NCBI RefSeq assembly: GCF_019797845.1
Contig: NZ_CP081864.1
Location: forward strand, 3,782,001 to 3,846,000
Source: Symbiopectobacterium purcellii
GTDB lineage: Bacteria > Pseudomonadota > Gammaproteobacteria > Enterobacterales > Enterobacteriaceae
Length of the DNA stretch: 64,000 nucleotides
Reading direction: 5' to 3'
The stretch's first letter is position 1; each line of letters opens with the position of its first letter. Shown here one piece after another: positions 8,649 through 17,769 of the stretch. Below the pieces are notes generated by a model. That model saw only the letters and a program-made list of their open reading frames with translations. It did not search any database and was not told the DNA's origin. Both the position numbers and the translations under genes were made by a program.

Positions 8649-11246
8649 TCAGACAGCGCTTTGGAAAATCACCCCGTCCGCTTTCGCCGTATACTGATCC
8701 AACCGATCAAAATTCAGGTAGCGATAACTATCCTGCGCGGTTTTATCCACCTGAGCCATCGCGGCGAGATATTCGTCAGGCGTCGGCAGTTTACCCAGCA
8801 GTGACGCCACCGCCGCCAGCTCCGCAGACGCCAGATAGACATTAGCGCCAGTGCCCAAGCGGTTCGGGAAGTTACGGGTAGACGTCGACACCACCGTTGC
8901 GCCATCGGCTACGCGCGCCTGGTTACCCATGCACAACGAGCAGCCTGGGATCTCAACGCGCGCGCCGCTCTTGCCAAACACGCTGTAATAGCCCTCTTCC
9001 GTCAGTTGCGCGGCATCCATCTTGGTCGGCGGCGCAACCCACAGGCGCGTCGGCAGTTGGCCTTTATGCTGATCCAGCAGTTTACCCGCGGCACGGAAGT
9101 GACCGATGTTGGTCATGCAAGAGCCGATAAACACTTCGTCAATCTTCTCACCCTGCACATCCGACAGCCAGCGCGCATCGTCCGGATCGTTCGGCGCACA
9201 CAGAATCGGCTCTTTGATATCCGCCAGATCGATATCGATCACCGCGGCATATTCTGCATCGGGATCGGCTTCCAGCAGTTGCGGATCGGCCAGCCATTTT
9301 TCCATGCCCTGAACACGACGCTCCAGCGTACGCCGATCGCCGTAGCCTTCGGCGATCATCCACTTGAGCAGCACGATATTAGAATTCAGGTACTCGATGA
9401 TCGGGGCTTTATCCAGCTTGATGGTACACCCGGCGGCAGAACGCTCTGCTGACGCATCGGTCAGTTCAAACGCCTGCTCAACCTTCAGGTCGGGTAACCC
9501 TTCGATTTCCAGAATGCGGCCAGAGAAAATGTTCTTCTTGCCTTTCTTCTCTACGGTCAGCAGCCCCTGTTTAATGGCGTACAGGGGGATGGCATGCACC
9601 AGATCGCGCAGGGTAATCCCCGGTTGCATCTTGCCTTTAAAGCGTACCAGCACCGACTCCGGCATATCCAGCGGCATCACGCCCGTAGCGGCAGCAAACG
9701 CCACCAGCCCGGAACCCGCCGGGAAGGAGATACCGATCGGGAAACGGGTATGGGAGTCACCGCCGGTGCCTACCGTATCCGGCAACAACATGCGGTTGAG
9801 CCAGGAGTGGATAACGCCATCGCCCGGGCGCAGGGAGACACCGCCACGGTTCATGATAAAGTCCGGCAGCGTATGATGCGTGGTGACGTCAACGGGCTTC
9901 GGATAGGCGGCCGTATGGCAGAATGACTGCATCACCAAGTCGGCAGAGAAGCCAAGGCAAGCCAGATCTTTCAGTTCGTCACGGGTCATCGGTCCGGTAG
10001 TGTCCTGAGAACCGACGGAGGTCATCTTGGGTTCGCAATACTGATCCGGACGAATCCCGGCAACGCCACAGGCACGCCCCACCATCTTCTGTGCCAGCGA
10101 GAAGCCGCGCGTGCTCTGCGCCACATCTTTCGCCTGACGGAAGATATCACTCGCGGGCAAGCCCAGCGCTTCACGCGCTTTGGTGGTCAGATCGCGACCA
10201 ATGATCAGAGGAATACGCCCACCCGCCCGCACTTCATCAAGCAGTACGTCAGTTTTCAGCGCAAAGGTTGCCAACACGGTATCGCTGTCGTGCAGGCGAA
10301 CTTCACCTTTGTAGGGGTAGATGTCGATCACATCGCCCATGTTTAATTCGTTCACATCGACTTCGATCGGCAATGCGCCCGCATCTTCCATGGTGTTAAA
10401 GAAAATAGGCGCGATTTTGCCGCCCAGCACCACGCCACCACCGCGTTTGTTCGGCACGTGAGGAATATCGTCGCCCATAAACCACAGCACCGAGTTGGTG
10501 GCGGATTTACGCGAAGAACCGGTGCCCACCACATCACCCACGTAGGCCAACGGGTACCCTTTCTGGCTGAGCGCTTCGATCTGTTTGATCGGGCCAACGG
10601 CGCCGGGTTGATCCGGCGTAATGCCATCGCGGGCGTTTTTCAACATCGCCAACGCATGTAACGGGATATCAGGGCGAGACCAGGCATCAGGTGCCGGAGA
10701 GAGGTCATCGGTATTGGTTTCACCGGTGACTTTAAAAACGGTGACGGTAATTTTTTCCGCCAGTTTAGGGCGAGACAGGAACCATTCGGCATCAGCCCAG
10801 GATTGCACCACACGTTTAGCGTGCACGTTGCCAGCTTTGGCCTTCTCTTCTACATCGTAGAAGTTATCGAACATCAGCAGCGTATGTGACAGCGCATCAG
10901 CAGCGATGGGAGCCAGCGTCTCATTGTCCAGCGCGTCAATCAGCGGATGAATATTATAACCGCCTTGCATGGTGCCAAGCAGTTCAACGGCTTTTTCCGG
11001 GCTGATTAACGGAGAATGGGCTTCTCCTTTCGCGACGGCCGCCAGAAAACCGGCTTTTACATAGGCAGCTTCGTCAACGCCCGGCGGCACGCGGTTTACC
11101 AGCAGATCCAGCAACACCTCTTCTTCGCCAACAGGCGGTTTCTTCAGCGCTTCGACCAGCGCTGCCATCTGTGAAGCGTCTAACGGCTTGGGTACGATGC
11201 CCTGTGCAGCCCGGTCGGCCACGTGCTTGCTATATTCTTCTAGCAC
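8649..11246 (-). CDS. acnB: Aconitate hydratase B
   Basis: Bifunctional aconitase 2/2-methylisocitrate dehydratase of the TCA cycle. The GTG at 11,246 gives 865 residues starting [14 protein letters not shown], exactly the E. coli length, and is preceded by GAGGAG 6 bp upstream; the longer ATG at 11,312 adds 22 non-conserved residues. The [4Fe-4S] ligands are in [10 protein letters not shown] (about Cys710) and GCSLCMG (about Cys769/772). The N-terminal HEAT-like domain and the swivel domain ([17 protein letters not shown]) are intact. Family knowledge adds an iron-responsive mRNA-binding role for the apo-form. It is monocistronic, with its own promoter and terminator. Confidence 0.97.
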   Translation of the reverse strand: MLEEYSKHVADRAAQGIVPKPLDASQMAALVEALKKPPVGEEEVLLDLLVNRVPPGVDEAAYVKAGFLAAVAKGEAHSPLISPEKAVELLGTMQGGYNIHPLIDALDNETLAPIAADALSHTLLMFDNFYDVEEKAKAGNVHAKRVVQSWADAEWFLSRPKLAEKITVTVFKVTGETNTDDLSPAPDAWSRPDIPLHALAMLKNARDGITPDQPGAVGPIKQIEALSQKGYPLAYVGDVVGTGSSRKSATNSVLWFMGDDIPHVPNKRGGGVVLGGKIAPIFFNTMEDAGALPIEVDVNELNMGDVIDIYPYKGEVRLHDSDTVLATFALKTDVLLDEVRAGGRIPLIIGRDLTTKAREALGLPASDIFRQAKDVAQSTRGFSLAQKMVGRACGVAGIRPDQYCEPKMTSVGSQDTTGPMTRDELKDLACLGFSADLVMQSFCHTAAYPKPVDVTTHHTLPDFIMNRGGVSLRPGDGVIHSWLNRMLLPDTVGTGGDSHTRFPIGISFPAGSGLVAFAAATGVMPLDMPESVLVRFKGKMQPGITLRDLVHAIPLYAIKQGLLTVEKKGKKNIFSGRILEIEGLPDLKVEQAFELTDASAERSAAGCTIKLDKAPIIEYLNSNIVLLKWMIAEGYGDRRTLERRVQGMEKWLADPQLLEADPDAEYAAVIDIDLADIKEPILCAPNDPDDARWLSDVQGEKIDEVFIGSCMTNIGHFRAAGKLLDQHKGQLPTRLWVAPPTKMDAAQLTEEGYYSVFGKSGARVEIPGCSLCMGNQARVADGATVVSTSTRNFPNRLGTGANVYLASAELAAVASLLGKLPTPDEYLAAMAQVDKTAQDSYRYLNFDRLDQYTAKADGVIFQSAV

Positions 11247-11706
11247 GATTCTCTCCTCGCTCTCATTGTCTTCGTTATGTCCGGCGCTCTCGCTCCCGGT
11301 TGTGATGTCCATACCCGGTTACGCGTCAGGCGATGTATCCTCCGCCTGTGAAAATGTAGGGTGGCGTATCCGGCAGTAAGATCGTCATGCACTCCAGCAT
11401 ATCAATTTTTGAACGTTTTGTTAATTCCGTTTACATAAAAGCAACATAAATAACGCAGTATTGCCTGGCCGCGCAAAGGAACACGCCCCGTAAACCATGA
11501 TGGGAATAAACGTTTTTTACTTGAGCATACCACGAGCGCCCCTCGTCGACATATCCCCTGCGCGCGATTGGGGTTTACATTGGGTAACTTTCAACAATTT
11601 CAGTTTGTTATACTGCCCTCGACCTATAAAAAAGACGTATGTAAGAATTCCCGTATCTTGCCGTAGCTTAACATCACCAGGGGTTGGAAAATGGATAGGT
11701 ATCATC
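11247..11706. other. Divergent control region acnB / chemoreceptor gene
   Basis: A 460-bp gap between divergently transcribed genes. It holds the acnB promoter at 11,396-11,424. On the plus strand TATACT near 11,610 is a possible -10 for the chemoreceptor, but no convincing -35 or sigma-28 motif was seen. The frame is open from 11,497 upstream of the receptor start but has no conserved content. Confidence 0.5.
11396..11424 (-). promoter_or_regulatory. acnB sigma-70 promoter
   Basis: On the minus strand TTAACA (-35, 11,419-11,424) and TATGCT (-10, 11,396-11,401) are exactly 17 bp apart, giving a start near 11,389 and a leader of about 143 nt before the acnB GTG. Confidence 0.6.
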
Positions 11707-13317
11707 ATGTCTTTTTTACGCAATATGACCATCAGAAAGGTGTTGCTGATGGTGTTGACGCTGTTTCTTTTGCTGTGGGGAGGTGTGGCGTGGTTTACGC
11801 TCTCCGCCCTTAATCAGGCAACGCACTATTTGATCGTGGGTAACACCCAGGTGGAAGGACTGAATACGCTGACCAAAGGCGCGAACCAATCCATGAACAC
11901 CGCAATCCGCCTCAATCAGGTGGTGACGCTCATGCAAAGTGGCAAACTGACCGATGTCGATGCCACGTTGGCGCAAGCTGTTGACGAATACAAAAACAGT
12001 GCCGCCAGTCTGGAGGCCTTCAAAGTCATGCCTCACCCGCAGGTTGCACAGCAAACGGTCGATGAAACCGTGCAAAACTGGCAGAACGTCCTGCAACAGG
12101 GTCTGCAACCGATGATGAGCGCGCTGCAAGAGAAAAAGTTTGCTGAATATCGGCGCGTGTTCCGCGATGATTTTCATCCGTTGAATGAAAAGTTTATTGC
12201 GGCCGTCAATGGCTACCAGGCGGTCGCCGCCGATAACCAAACGGTGCAAACCATCGATCGTCTGGTGTCATGGTGCAAAAACATCCTGATGGTCGCACTG
12301 TTGGCCGGCGCGGTGATCCTGCTGCTCACCGATCGCTATCTGGTCGGTTGCGTCATCAAGCCGCTCACCGCGATCCGCCACCACTTCCGCACCCTGACCG
12401 AAGGCAAACTGGAGAAGAATCTGGATGGCTTTGGCCGCAACGATGCCGGACAGTTAGTGCCCTATTTGCGGGAAATGCAGGACAGCCTGAAGGCGACCGT
12501 CATTGCCATTCGCGGCAGCGCCGATGCCATCTACGTGGGGACGTCGGAGATCTATGCGGGCAATAACGATCTCTCCAGCCGTACCGAGCAGCAGGCGGCG
12601 GCACTGCAACAAACAGCAGCCAGCATGGAACAGTTGGGCACCACGCTCAAGCACAACACCTACAATGTCCATCAGGCCACGCGTCTGGCAGAAAAAGCCA
12701 CCGGCGTGGCGAAGCAGGGCTGGGAAATGGGTAAAGAGTTGGGTGGCATTATGGACAGCATCGCCGCCAGCTCACATAAAATCACTGACATCACCAGCAT
12801 GATCAACAGTATCGCGTTCCAGACCAATATTCTCGCGCTGAACGCAGCGGTCGAAGCCGCGCGTGCCGGTGAGCAAGGACGCGGTTTTGCCGTGGTTGCC
12901 AGCGAAGTGCGCAATCTGGCGCAAAAAAGCGCGCAGGCCGCCAAAGATATCGAAACCCTGATAGCCGAATCCGTCGAACGCGTCGATGCCGGGGCACGCC
13001 ACGTCACCCGCACCGGCGATGTGATGGATAGCATTATTGAGGCCATCGGTCAGGTCAATGCGTTGATCGAAGAGATTGCCACCGCATCCGATGAACAAAG
13101 TCAGGGCATTCATCAGGTAAGCCAGGCGATTAATGATATCGATGGCGTCACGCAACAAAACGCGGCGCTGGTACAGCAATCCGCGGCCGCAGCGGCATCG
13201 CTGGAAGAACAAGCACGCCAGCTCACGCAGGCGGTAGCGATTTTCCAGGTCAACGATGTACCGCGCTATCAGGAGCAGGCAGCGGCGTTTATTCCGCGTC
13301 TGGCGGCCTCTTCCTGA
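11707..13317 (+). CDS. Methyl-accepting chemotaxis protein
   Basis: Start ATG 11,707 ([14 protein letters not shown]) gives 536 residues in classic receptor layout; the longer frame from 11,497 adds 70 residues without conserved content. TM1 is at about 11-33, a periplasmic four-helix-type sensor at 34-188, TM2 at 190-208, HAMP at about 210-262, then the coiled-coil signalling domain with the hairpin tip around [25 protein letters not shown] and [16 protein letters not shown]. The tail ends RLAASS, without the NWETF-type CheR/CheB tether, so adaptation would depend on other receptors. Ligand unknown; the adjacent fra locus makes a nutrient-sensing role possible but unproven. Confidence 0.95.
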   Translation: MSFLRNMTIRKVLLMVLTLFLLLWGGVAWFTLSALNQATHYLIVGNTQVEGLNTLTKGANQSMNTAIRLNQVVTLMQSGKLTDVDATLAQAVDEYKNSAASLEAFKVMPHPQVAQQTVDETVQNWQNVLQQGLQPMMSALQEKKFAEYRRVFRDDFHPLNEKFIAAVNGYQAVAADNQTVQTIDRLVSWCKNILMVALLAGAVILLLTDRYLVGCVIKPLTAIRHHFRTLTEGKLEKNLDGFGRNDAGQLVPYLREMQDSLKATVIAIRGSADAIYVGTSEIYAGNNDLSSRTEQQAAALQQTAASMEQLGTTLKHNTYNVHQATRLAEKATGVAKQGWEMGKELGGIMDSIAASSHKITDITSMINSIAFQTNILALNAAVEAARAGEQGRGFAVVASEVRNLAQKSAQAAKDIETLIAESVERVDAGARHVTRTGDVMDSIIEAIGQVNALIEEIATASDEQSQGIHQVSQAINDIDGVTQQNAALVQQSAAAAASLEEQARQLTQAVAIFQVNDVPRYQEQAAAFIPRLAASS

Positions 13318-13397
13318 TCGGTTGACGGCAAAGACAGTGGGCGTTGCACACGGCCAGTATGCGTTACACAGACGAACGTTATCCATAAGAGAAAGTA

Positions 13398-13435
13398 TTG
13401 TATGCTATCCTTGCGCGAGGGCGAGGATAATACAA
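13398..13435 (+). promoter_or_regulatory. Imperfect palindrome before fraR, possible operator
   Basis: TTGTATGCTATCC (13,398-13,410) faces GGATAATACAA (13,425-13,435), sharing TGTAT/ATACA half-sites with the larger palindrome upstream of fraB. It sits directly before the AAGGA ribosome site of fraR and contains a -10-like TATGCT, so autorepression is plausible. Inferred from symmetry only. Confidence 0.45.
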
Positions 13436-13448
13436 AAGGATACTTAAC

Positions 13449-14165
13449 GTGAATCTGCCGGATACCACGAGTGCAACACCGCTGTATAAACAGCTCGAAG
13501 AAGCGCTGAAAGAGGCGATTCTCAGCGGTGAATTTCCGCCCGGACAACAAATCCCGACCGAAAACGACCTGAGTACCCGTTGGAATGTCAGCCGCGTAAC
13601 GGTACGCAAAGCGCTGGATGCATTGACCCGAGAGAAGCTGCTAACCCGGGTATCGGGTAAAGGCACCTTTGTATCAGAAGAGAAATTTCAGCGCAGCATG
13701 ACGGGTATCATGAGCTTTAGCGAACTGTGCCGTTCACAGGGACGCCGGCCCGGCGCACACACCATCAAATCCGTTTTCGAACCCGCCAGTAAAGAGATTC
13801 GTGAGCGCTTTGGCATGAGCAAAGAGGAAAAAGCGGTGGTGCTGGAGCGCATTCGCTATGCTGACGATGTGCCCGTTTCACTGGAAACCGTGTGGTTTCC
13901 ACCGCGTTTTGCCTTTCTGATCAACGAAGATCTCAACAATAACTCACTGTATGACGTCCTGCGCCAACACCACGATCTGTGGTTTACCCACTCCAGCAAA
14001 GTGATCGAACTGGTGTACGCCAATTTCGATGTCGCACACTACCTTGGCGTTGCCGAGCGCCATCCGCTCATCTCGATCAAGAGTGAAATGGTAGATAACC
14101 ACCGCGATATCTCGTGCATTTCCCACCAATTAGTGGTCGGTGACAAGCTGCGCTTCACGGTGTAA
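13449..14165 (+). CDS. fraR: GntR/HutC family regulator of the fra locus (FraR-like)
   Basis: 238 residues from GTG 13,449, with AAGGA 8 bp upstream. The N-terminal winged helix (about residues 10-75) contains PLYKQLEEALKEAIL and NDLSTRWNVSRVTVRKALD; the C-terminal UTRA ligand domain (about 90-235) ends SHQLVVGDKLRFTV. HutC-subfamily regulators bind sugar phosphates or amino acid derivatives. It stands directly before fraB in the same direction, separated by a terminator and a palindrome, as expected for a local repressor relieved by a pathway intermediate. The fra name rests on gene context (SIS deglycase, PfkB kinase, Dcu-type transporter). Confidence 0.8.
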   Translation: MNLPDTTSATPLYKQLEEALKEAILSGEFPPGQQIPTENDLSTRWNVSRVTVRKALDALTREKLLTRVSGKGTFVSEEKFQRSMTGIMSFSELCRSQGRRPGAHTIKSVFEPASKEIRERFGMSKEEKAVVLERIRYADDVPVSLETVWFPPRFAFLINEDLNNNSLYDVLRQHHDLWFTHSSKVIELVYANFDVAHYLGVAERHPLISIKSEMVDNHRDISCISHQLVVGDKLRFTV

Positions 14166-14204
14166 TCACTTTTTCTTTCTGTTCATCACGCCCTGTTACG
14201 GCTT

Positions 14205-14238
14205 AAATCGGGATCCGCATCGCGGCTCCCGATTTTTT
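14205..14238 (+). terminator. fraR terminator
   Basis: AATCGGGA and TCCCGATT form the outer stem, with CCGC/GCGG pairing inside the loop, followed by a six-T run. It separates fraR from the fraB promoter, so the catabolic genes have their own transcript. Confidence 0.8.
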
Positions 14239-14258
14239 ATTGCTGCGTGTATTGCCAT

Positions 14259-14307
14259 AAATGTATCTCAATGTTATACACATAAAAAAAATACATTTAG
14301 ATACATT
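14259..14307 (+). promoter_or_regulatory. Inverted repeats upstream of fraB, likely FraR operator
   Basis: AATGTATCT (14,260-14,268) and AGATACATT (14,299-14,307) are perfect inverted copies 30 bp apart. Inside lie TTATACA and ATACATTT, giving further TGTAT/ATACA pairings such as TGTAT-N9-ATACA at 14,262-14,280. The cluster ends 66 bp before the fraB ATG, where a repressor site is expected; binding is inferred. Confidence 0.6.
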
Positions 14308-14373
14308 AAAGATTCAATGTGCAAGACATGACGTAATAGCGCCAATGTCGGCAGCGACCGAAGAGGAAAAGAG

Positions 14374-15348
14374 ATGAGTATTCAACAAATTATTAGCGAC
14401 ATCGTGGCCAGTAAAACGGAGAAAGGGGGCGTTAAGCACGTTTACTACGTCGCCTGCGGGGGCTCCTATGCAGCGTTTTATCCGGCGAAAGCCTTTATTG
14501 AGAAAGAGGCAAAAACGGTGTCTGTCGGGCTGTATAACAGCGGAGAGTTTATCCATAACCCGCCGGTGGCACTGGGTGAAGATGCCATCGTCGTCGTCGC
14601 GTCTCACAAGGGAAATACGCCGGAAACCATTCAGGCGGCAGCGTTGGCGCAAAGCCGTGGCGTGCCGGTTATCGGGTTAACCTGGGTAATGGATTCACCA
14701 CTGGTAGCTCACTGCGATTTTGTTGAAAGCTACAGCTTTGGCGATGGCAAAGATATCGCGCAGGAGAAAACGCTGAAAGGGCTGATCAGCGCCGTGGAGA
14801 TCCTGCACCAGACCGAAGGCTATGCCGCTTATGATGATTTCCAGGATGGTCTGAGCAAAATCAACCGTATTGTTTATCGTGCCTGCGAACACCTGAGCAA
14901 ACGGGCTGCGGCCTTCGCTCAGGAATATAAAGATGACAAGGTGATTTATACCATGGCCAGCGGAGCCGGTTACGGCGCGGCCTATTTGCAAAGCATCTGT
15001 ATTTTTATGGAAATGCAATGGATCCACTCCGCGTGTATTCATAGCGGCGAATTTTTCCACGGTCCTTTTGAAATTACCGATGCCAACACCCCCTTCTTCT
15101 TCCAGTTTTCCGAAGGCAGCACGCGCGCCGTCGATGAGCGTGCCCTCAACTTTCTGAAAAAATATGGCCGTCGGATAGAAGTGGTGGATGCGAAAGAATT
15201 GGGCCTCTCCACCATCAAACCCAGCGTGATTGATTATTTTAACCACTCACTGTTTAACAACGTGTACCCGGTATATAACCGAGCGCTGGCAGAGGTTCGC
15301 CAGCACCCATTAACCACCCGTCGTTATATGTGGAAAGTGGAATACTGA
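14374..15348 (+). CDS. fraB: 6-phosphofructose-aspartate deglycase (SIS domain)
   Basis: 324 residues from ATG 14,374 with GAGGAAAAGAG upstream. A two-lobed SIS protein: first lobe YYVACGGSYAAFYPAK near residue 25 and SHKGNTPETI at 78-86; second lobe IYTMASGAGYGAAYLQS near 191. It resembles Salmonella FraB closely from memory, including SGEFFHGPFEITDANTPFF and the C-terminus RRYMWKVEY. Glu213 (FMEMQ) and His229 (FFHGP) match the FraB catalytic Glu/His pair I recall as 214/230. The reaction splits 6-phosphofructose-aspartate into glucose 6-phosphate and aspartate in the cytosol. FrlB-like deglycases for fructoselysine are the main alternative, but the transporter type favours the fra assignment. 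Confidence 0.88.
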   Translation: MSIQQIISDIVASKTEKGGVKHVYYVACGGSYAAFYPAKAFIEKEAKTVSVGLYNSGEFIHNPPVALGEDAIVVVASHKGNTPETIQAAALAQSRGVPVIGLTWVMDSPLVAHCDFVESYSFGDGKDIAQEKTLKGLISAVEILHQTEGYAAYDDFQDGLSKINRIVYRACEHLSKRAAAFAQEYKDDKVIYTMASGAGYGAAYLQSICIFMEMQWIHSACIHSGEFFHGPFEITDANTPFFFQFSEGSTRAVDERALNFLKKYGRRIEVVDAKELGLSTIKPSVIDYFNHSLFNNVYPVYNRALAEVRQHPLTTRRYMWKVEY

Positions 15349-15411
15349 TAACACCCGGGAATATTCATCGGCAGGGACGCTCTCAATAACGTTAGCGCAT
15401 AAGGAATCACG

Positions 15412-16257
15412 ATGAGCATTAAGGTGATAGGCATTGGTGACAATGTCGTCGATAAATATCTGCACACCGGCATCATGTATCCCGGCGGCAATGCGCTAAA
15501 CTTTGCCGCCTATGCGCGACTCGCCGGCCATGAGAGTGCATTTTTAGGTGCCTTCGGCAATGATGCCGCCGCCCAGCACGTTCAGGCGACGCTGCGCGAG
15601 TTGACCGTCGATACACAGCGCTGTCGTCATTATGACGGCGAGAACGGCTATGCCTGCATAAGGTTGAATCAGGGGGACAGGGAATTTGTCACCAGTAATA
15701 AGAATGGTGCACTGCGCGAGCATCCCCTGCATTTAACGCCCGAGGATATGGAATATATTGCGCAGTTCGATCTGGTACATTCCAGTTTAAACGGACACCT
15801 CGAAACGGAACTGGAAAAAATAAAACAACGCAATATCACACTGTCATTTGATTTCTCCGCACGAGGAACGGATGACTATTTCAAACAGGTTTTCCCGTGG
15901 GTCGATTATGGTTTTGTCTCCTGCGGCGCGTTAACACCCGATCAAACACAAATAAAAATAAGGCAACTTTATGATTACGGTTGTCGCCATATTATCGCCA
16001 CCCGGGGACATGAACATGTTTATTACCACTCTGAAAAAATACATATCATCTGGCAACCTGACTATATCGAGCCCGTCGACACACTGGGCGCCGGAGATGC
16101 CTTTTTAACCGGTTTTATGCTCTCGCTATTAACCGCCACATCACCCGAACCGGATGAAGACGACGTCCTTCGTGCCATGACGGCAGGCGGAATAGCAGCA
16201 CGTCACGTGCTTAATCACTATGGTGCCTTTGGGTTCGGAAAACCGTATTCCGAATAA
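15412..16257 (+). CDS. fraD: Fructoselysine/fructose-aspartate kinase-like PfkB sugar kinase
   Basis: 281 residues from ATG 15,412, preceded by AAGGAATC. Ribokinase/PfkB landmarks are present: GIGDNVVDKYLHTG at the N-terminus, PGGNALNFAAYA at 24-35, and the anion-hole/catalytic motif DTLGAGDAF with Asp229 as the base. It aligns with FrlD and FraD and should phosphorylate C6 of the imported Amadori compound before FraB cleavage. It lies 63 bp after fraB. The sequence is somewhat more AT-rich than fraB and fraA. Confidence 0.87.
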   Translation: MSIKVIGIGDNVVDKYLHTGIMYPGGNALNFAAYARLAGHESAFLGAFGNDAAAQHVQATLRELTVDTQRCRHYDGENGYACIRLNQGDREFVTSNKNGALREHPLHLTPEDMEYIAQFDLVHSSLNGHLETELEKIKQRNITLSFDFSARGTDDYFKQVFPWVDYGFVSCGALTPDQTQIKIRQLYDYGCRHIIATRGHEHVYYHSEKIHIIWQPDYIEPVDTLGAGDAFLTGFMLSLLTATSPEPDEDDVLRAMTAGGIAARHVLNHYGAFGFGKPYSE

Positions 16258-16376
16258 TAACAGGCGCTTCATATCATTTGCCCTTAATAGCCCGTGTCGC
16301 AGCCAACACACCTGCCACGAGCCGTATGAAGGGTAGCAATGTCTGGCATTCAGCCCGTAATAATCTGGGGGTAGGT

Positions 16377-17696
16377 ATGTTTTGGACGGAATTAGCCTTT
16401 ATTCTTGTTGCTCTGGTTTTTGGTGCCAGGGTCGGAGGGGTATTTTTAGGGATGGTGGGCGGTCTCGGCGTCGCCGTGCTGGTGTTTGTTTTTGGCCTGA
16501 CACCCTCTTCGCCCCCGATTGACGTGATTTTAATTATCCTCGCCGTGGTGCTGGCCGCCTCCTCATTGCAGGCCTCCGGCGGGTTGGATCTTCTGGTGCG
16601 GTTAGCGGAAAAAATGCTACGCCGTCACCCGCGCCACATTACCCTGCTGGCCCCCTTTATCTGCTACCTCTTCACCTTTATGTCAGGCACCGGGCACGTG
16701 GTGTATAGCCTGCTTCCCGTGATTGCTGAAGTTGCCCGCGGTTCAGGGATCCGCCCGGAACGCCCACTGTCGATTTCCGTGATCGCTTCGCAGCAGGCCA
16801 TTACCGCCAGCCCGATCTCGGCCGCGATGGCAGCCATGATCGGTTTGATGGCGCCGCTGGGCGTTTCTATCGCCACCATTATGATGATTTGCGTACCCGC
16901 CACGTTGATCGGCGTCGCGGCTGGCGCAGTCGCCACCTTCAACAAGGGCAAAGAACTGGCGGATGACCCGGAATATCAGCGCCGATTGGCGGCTGGCTTG
17001 CTTAAACCTGTCGAACACACGCAGAAAAGCGTCGAAATCGCACCGCATGCCAAGCTGTCAGTGCTGCTGTTTCTGACCGGTGCGGTAGTGATTGTGCTGC
17101 TTGGCCTGATCCCCGGCTTGCGCCCGCTGGTGGAAACCGCCAAGGGCCTTCAGCCGCTGTCGATGTCCGCCACCATTCAAATGGTGATGCTGAGCTTCTC
17201 CTGTATCATCGTGCTGCTGTGTCGCCCACCGATTGATAACATCCTGAGCGGTACCGTGTTTCGTGCCGGTGCGCTGGCTATCGTGTGTGCGTTTGGCCTG
17301 GCCTGGATGAGCGAAACCTTTGTCAGCAGTCATATTGGGCTGATCAAAGCGGAAGTGCAGACCCTGCTTCAGTCCCACACCTGGCTTATCGCCATCATGA
17401 TGTTCTTTGTTTCAGCCATGGTCAGCAGCCAGGCGGCAACCACGCTGATCCTGCTGCCGCTCGGGTTGGCGCTGGGGTTACCGGCCTATGCGCTGATTGG
17501 CTCCTGGCCCGCGGTAAACGGTTATTTCTTTATTCCGGTTGCCGGACAGTGCCTCGCCGCGCTGGCCTTTGATGACACCGGCACCACTCGCATCGGCAAG
17601 TACGTGCTAAACCACAGCTTTATGCGACCTGGGTTGGTCAACGTGGTGGTTTCCGTGGTGGTTGGGCTGACGCTGGGCAAGCTGATTATCGGTTAA
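16377..17696 (+). CDS. fraA: Dcu-family transporter, FraA-like
   Basis: 440 residues from ATG 16,377 (MFWTELAFILVALVFGARVGG) with GGGGGTAGG upstream; the frame extends to 16,278 without conserved content. About 10-12 hydrophobic segments follow the DcuA/DcuB pattern: GGLDLLVRLAEKMLRRHPRHITLLAP, the FMSGTGHVVYSLLPVIAEVA motif, ASQQAITASPISAAMAAMIG and DDTGTTRIGKYVLNHSF near the end. On its own it would be annotated as a C4-dicarboxylate transporter, but the Salmonella fructose-asparagine permease FraA belongs to this same family, and placement after fraB-fraD supports that role. No asparaginase gene (fraE) follows. Confidence 0.85.
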   Translation: MFWTELAFILVALVFGARVGGVFLGMVGGLGVAVLVFVFGLTPSSPPIDVILIILAVVLAASSLQASGGLDLLVRLAEKMLRRHPRHITLLAPFICYLFTFMSGTGHVVYSLLPVIAEVARGSGIRPERPLSISVIASQQAITASPISAAMAAMIGLMAPLGVSIATIMMICVPATLIGVAAGAVATFNKGKELADDPEYQRRLAAGLLKPVEHTQKSVEIAPHAKLSVLLFLTGAVVIVLLGLIPGLRPLVETAKGLQPLSMSATIQMVMLSFSCIIVLLCRPPIDNILSGTVFRAGALAIVCAFGLAWMSETFVSSHIGLIKAEVQTLLQSHTWLIAIMMFFVSAMVSSQAATTLILLPLGLALGLPAYALIGSWPAVNGYFFIPVAGQCLAALAFDDTGTTRIGKYVLNHSFMRPGLVNVVVSVVVGLTLGKLIIG

Positions 17697-17716
17697 TCTG
17701 CGATTCTATAATTCAT

Positions 17717-17760
17717 AAAAAAACCCCCTGCGCGTTTCGCACGCACAGGGGGTTTGATTT
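17717..17760. terminator. Bidirectional terminator between fraA and fepA-like gene
   Basis: AACCCCCTG and CAGGGGGTT form a strong stem (with further GCG/CGC pairing inside), flanked by an A-run on the left and T-rich sequence on the right, so it works for both convergent genes. Confidence 0.88.
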
Positions 17761-17769
17761 TTATACTGC

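Noticed and set aside
8291..8845. 184-codon plus-strand frame between yacL and acnB
   Set aside because: It reads through the acnB terminator and 200 bp of acnB antisense, and its sequence is unrecognised; at most a short N-terminal part could be real.
16278..17696. C4-dicarboxylate transporter DcuA
   Set aside because: The family is right, but linkage to a SIS deglycase and PfkB kinase fits the fructose-asparagine permease FraA better.
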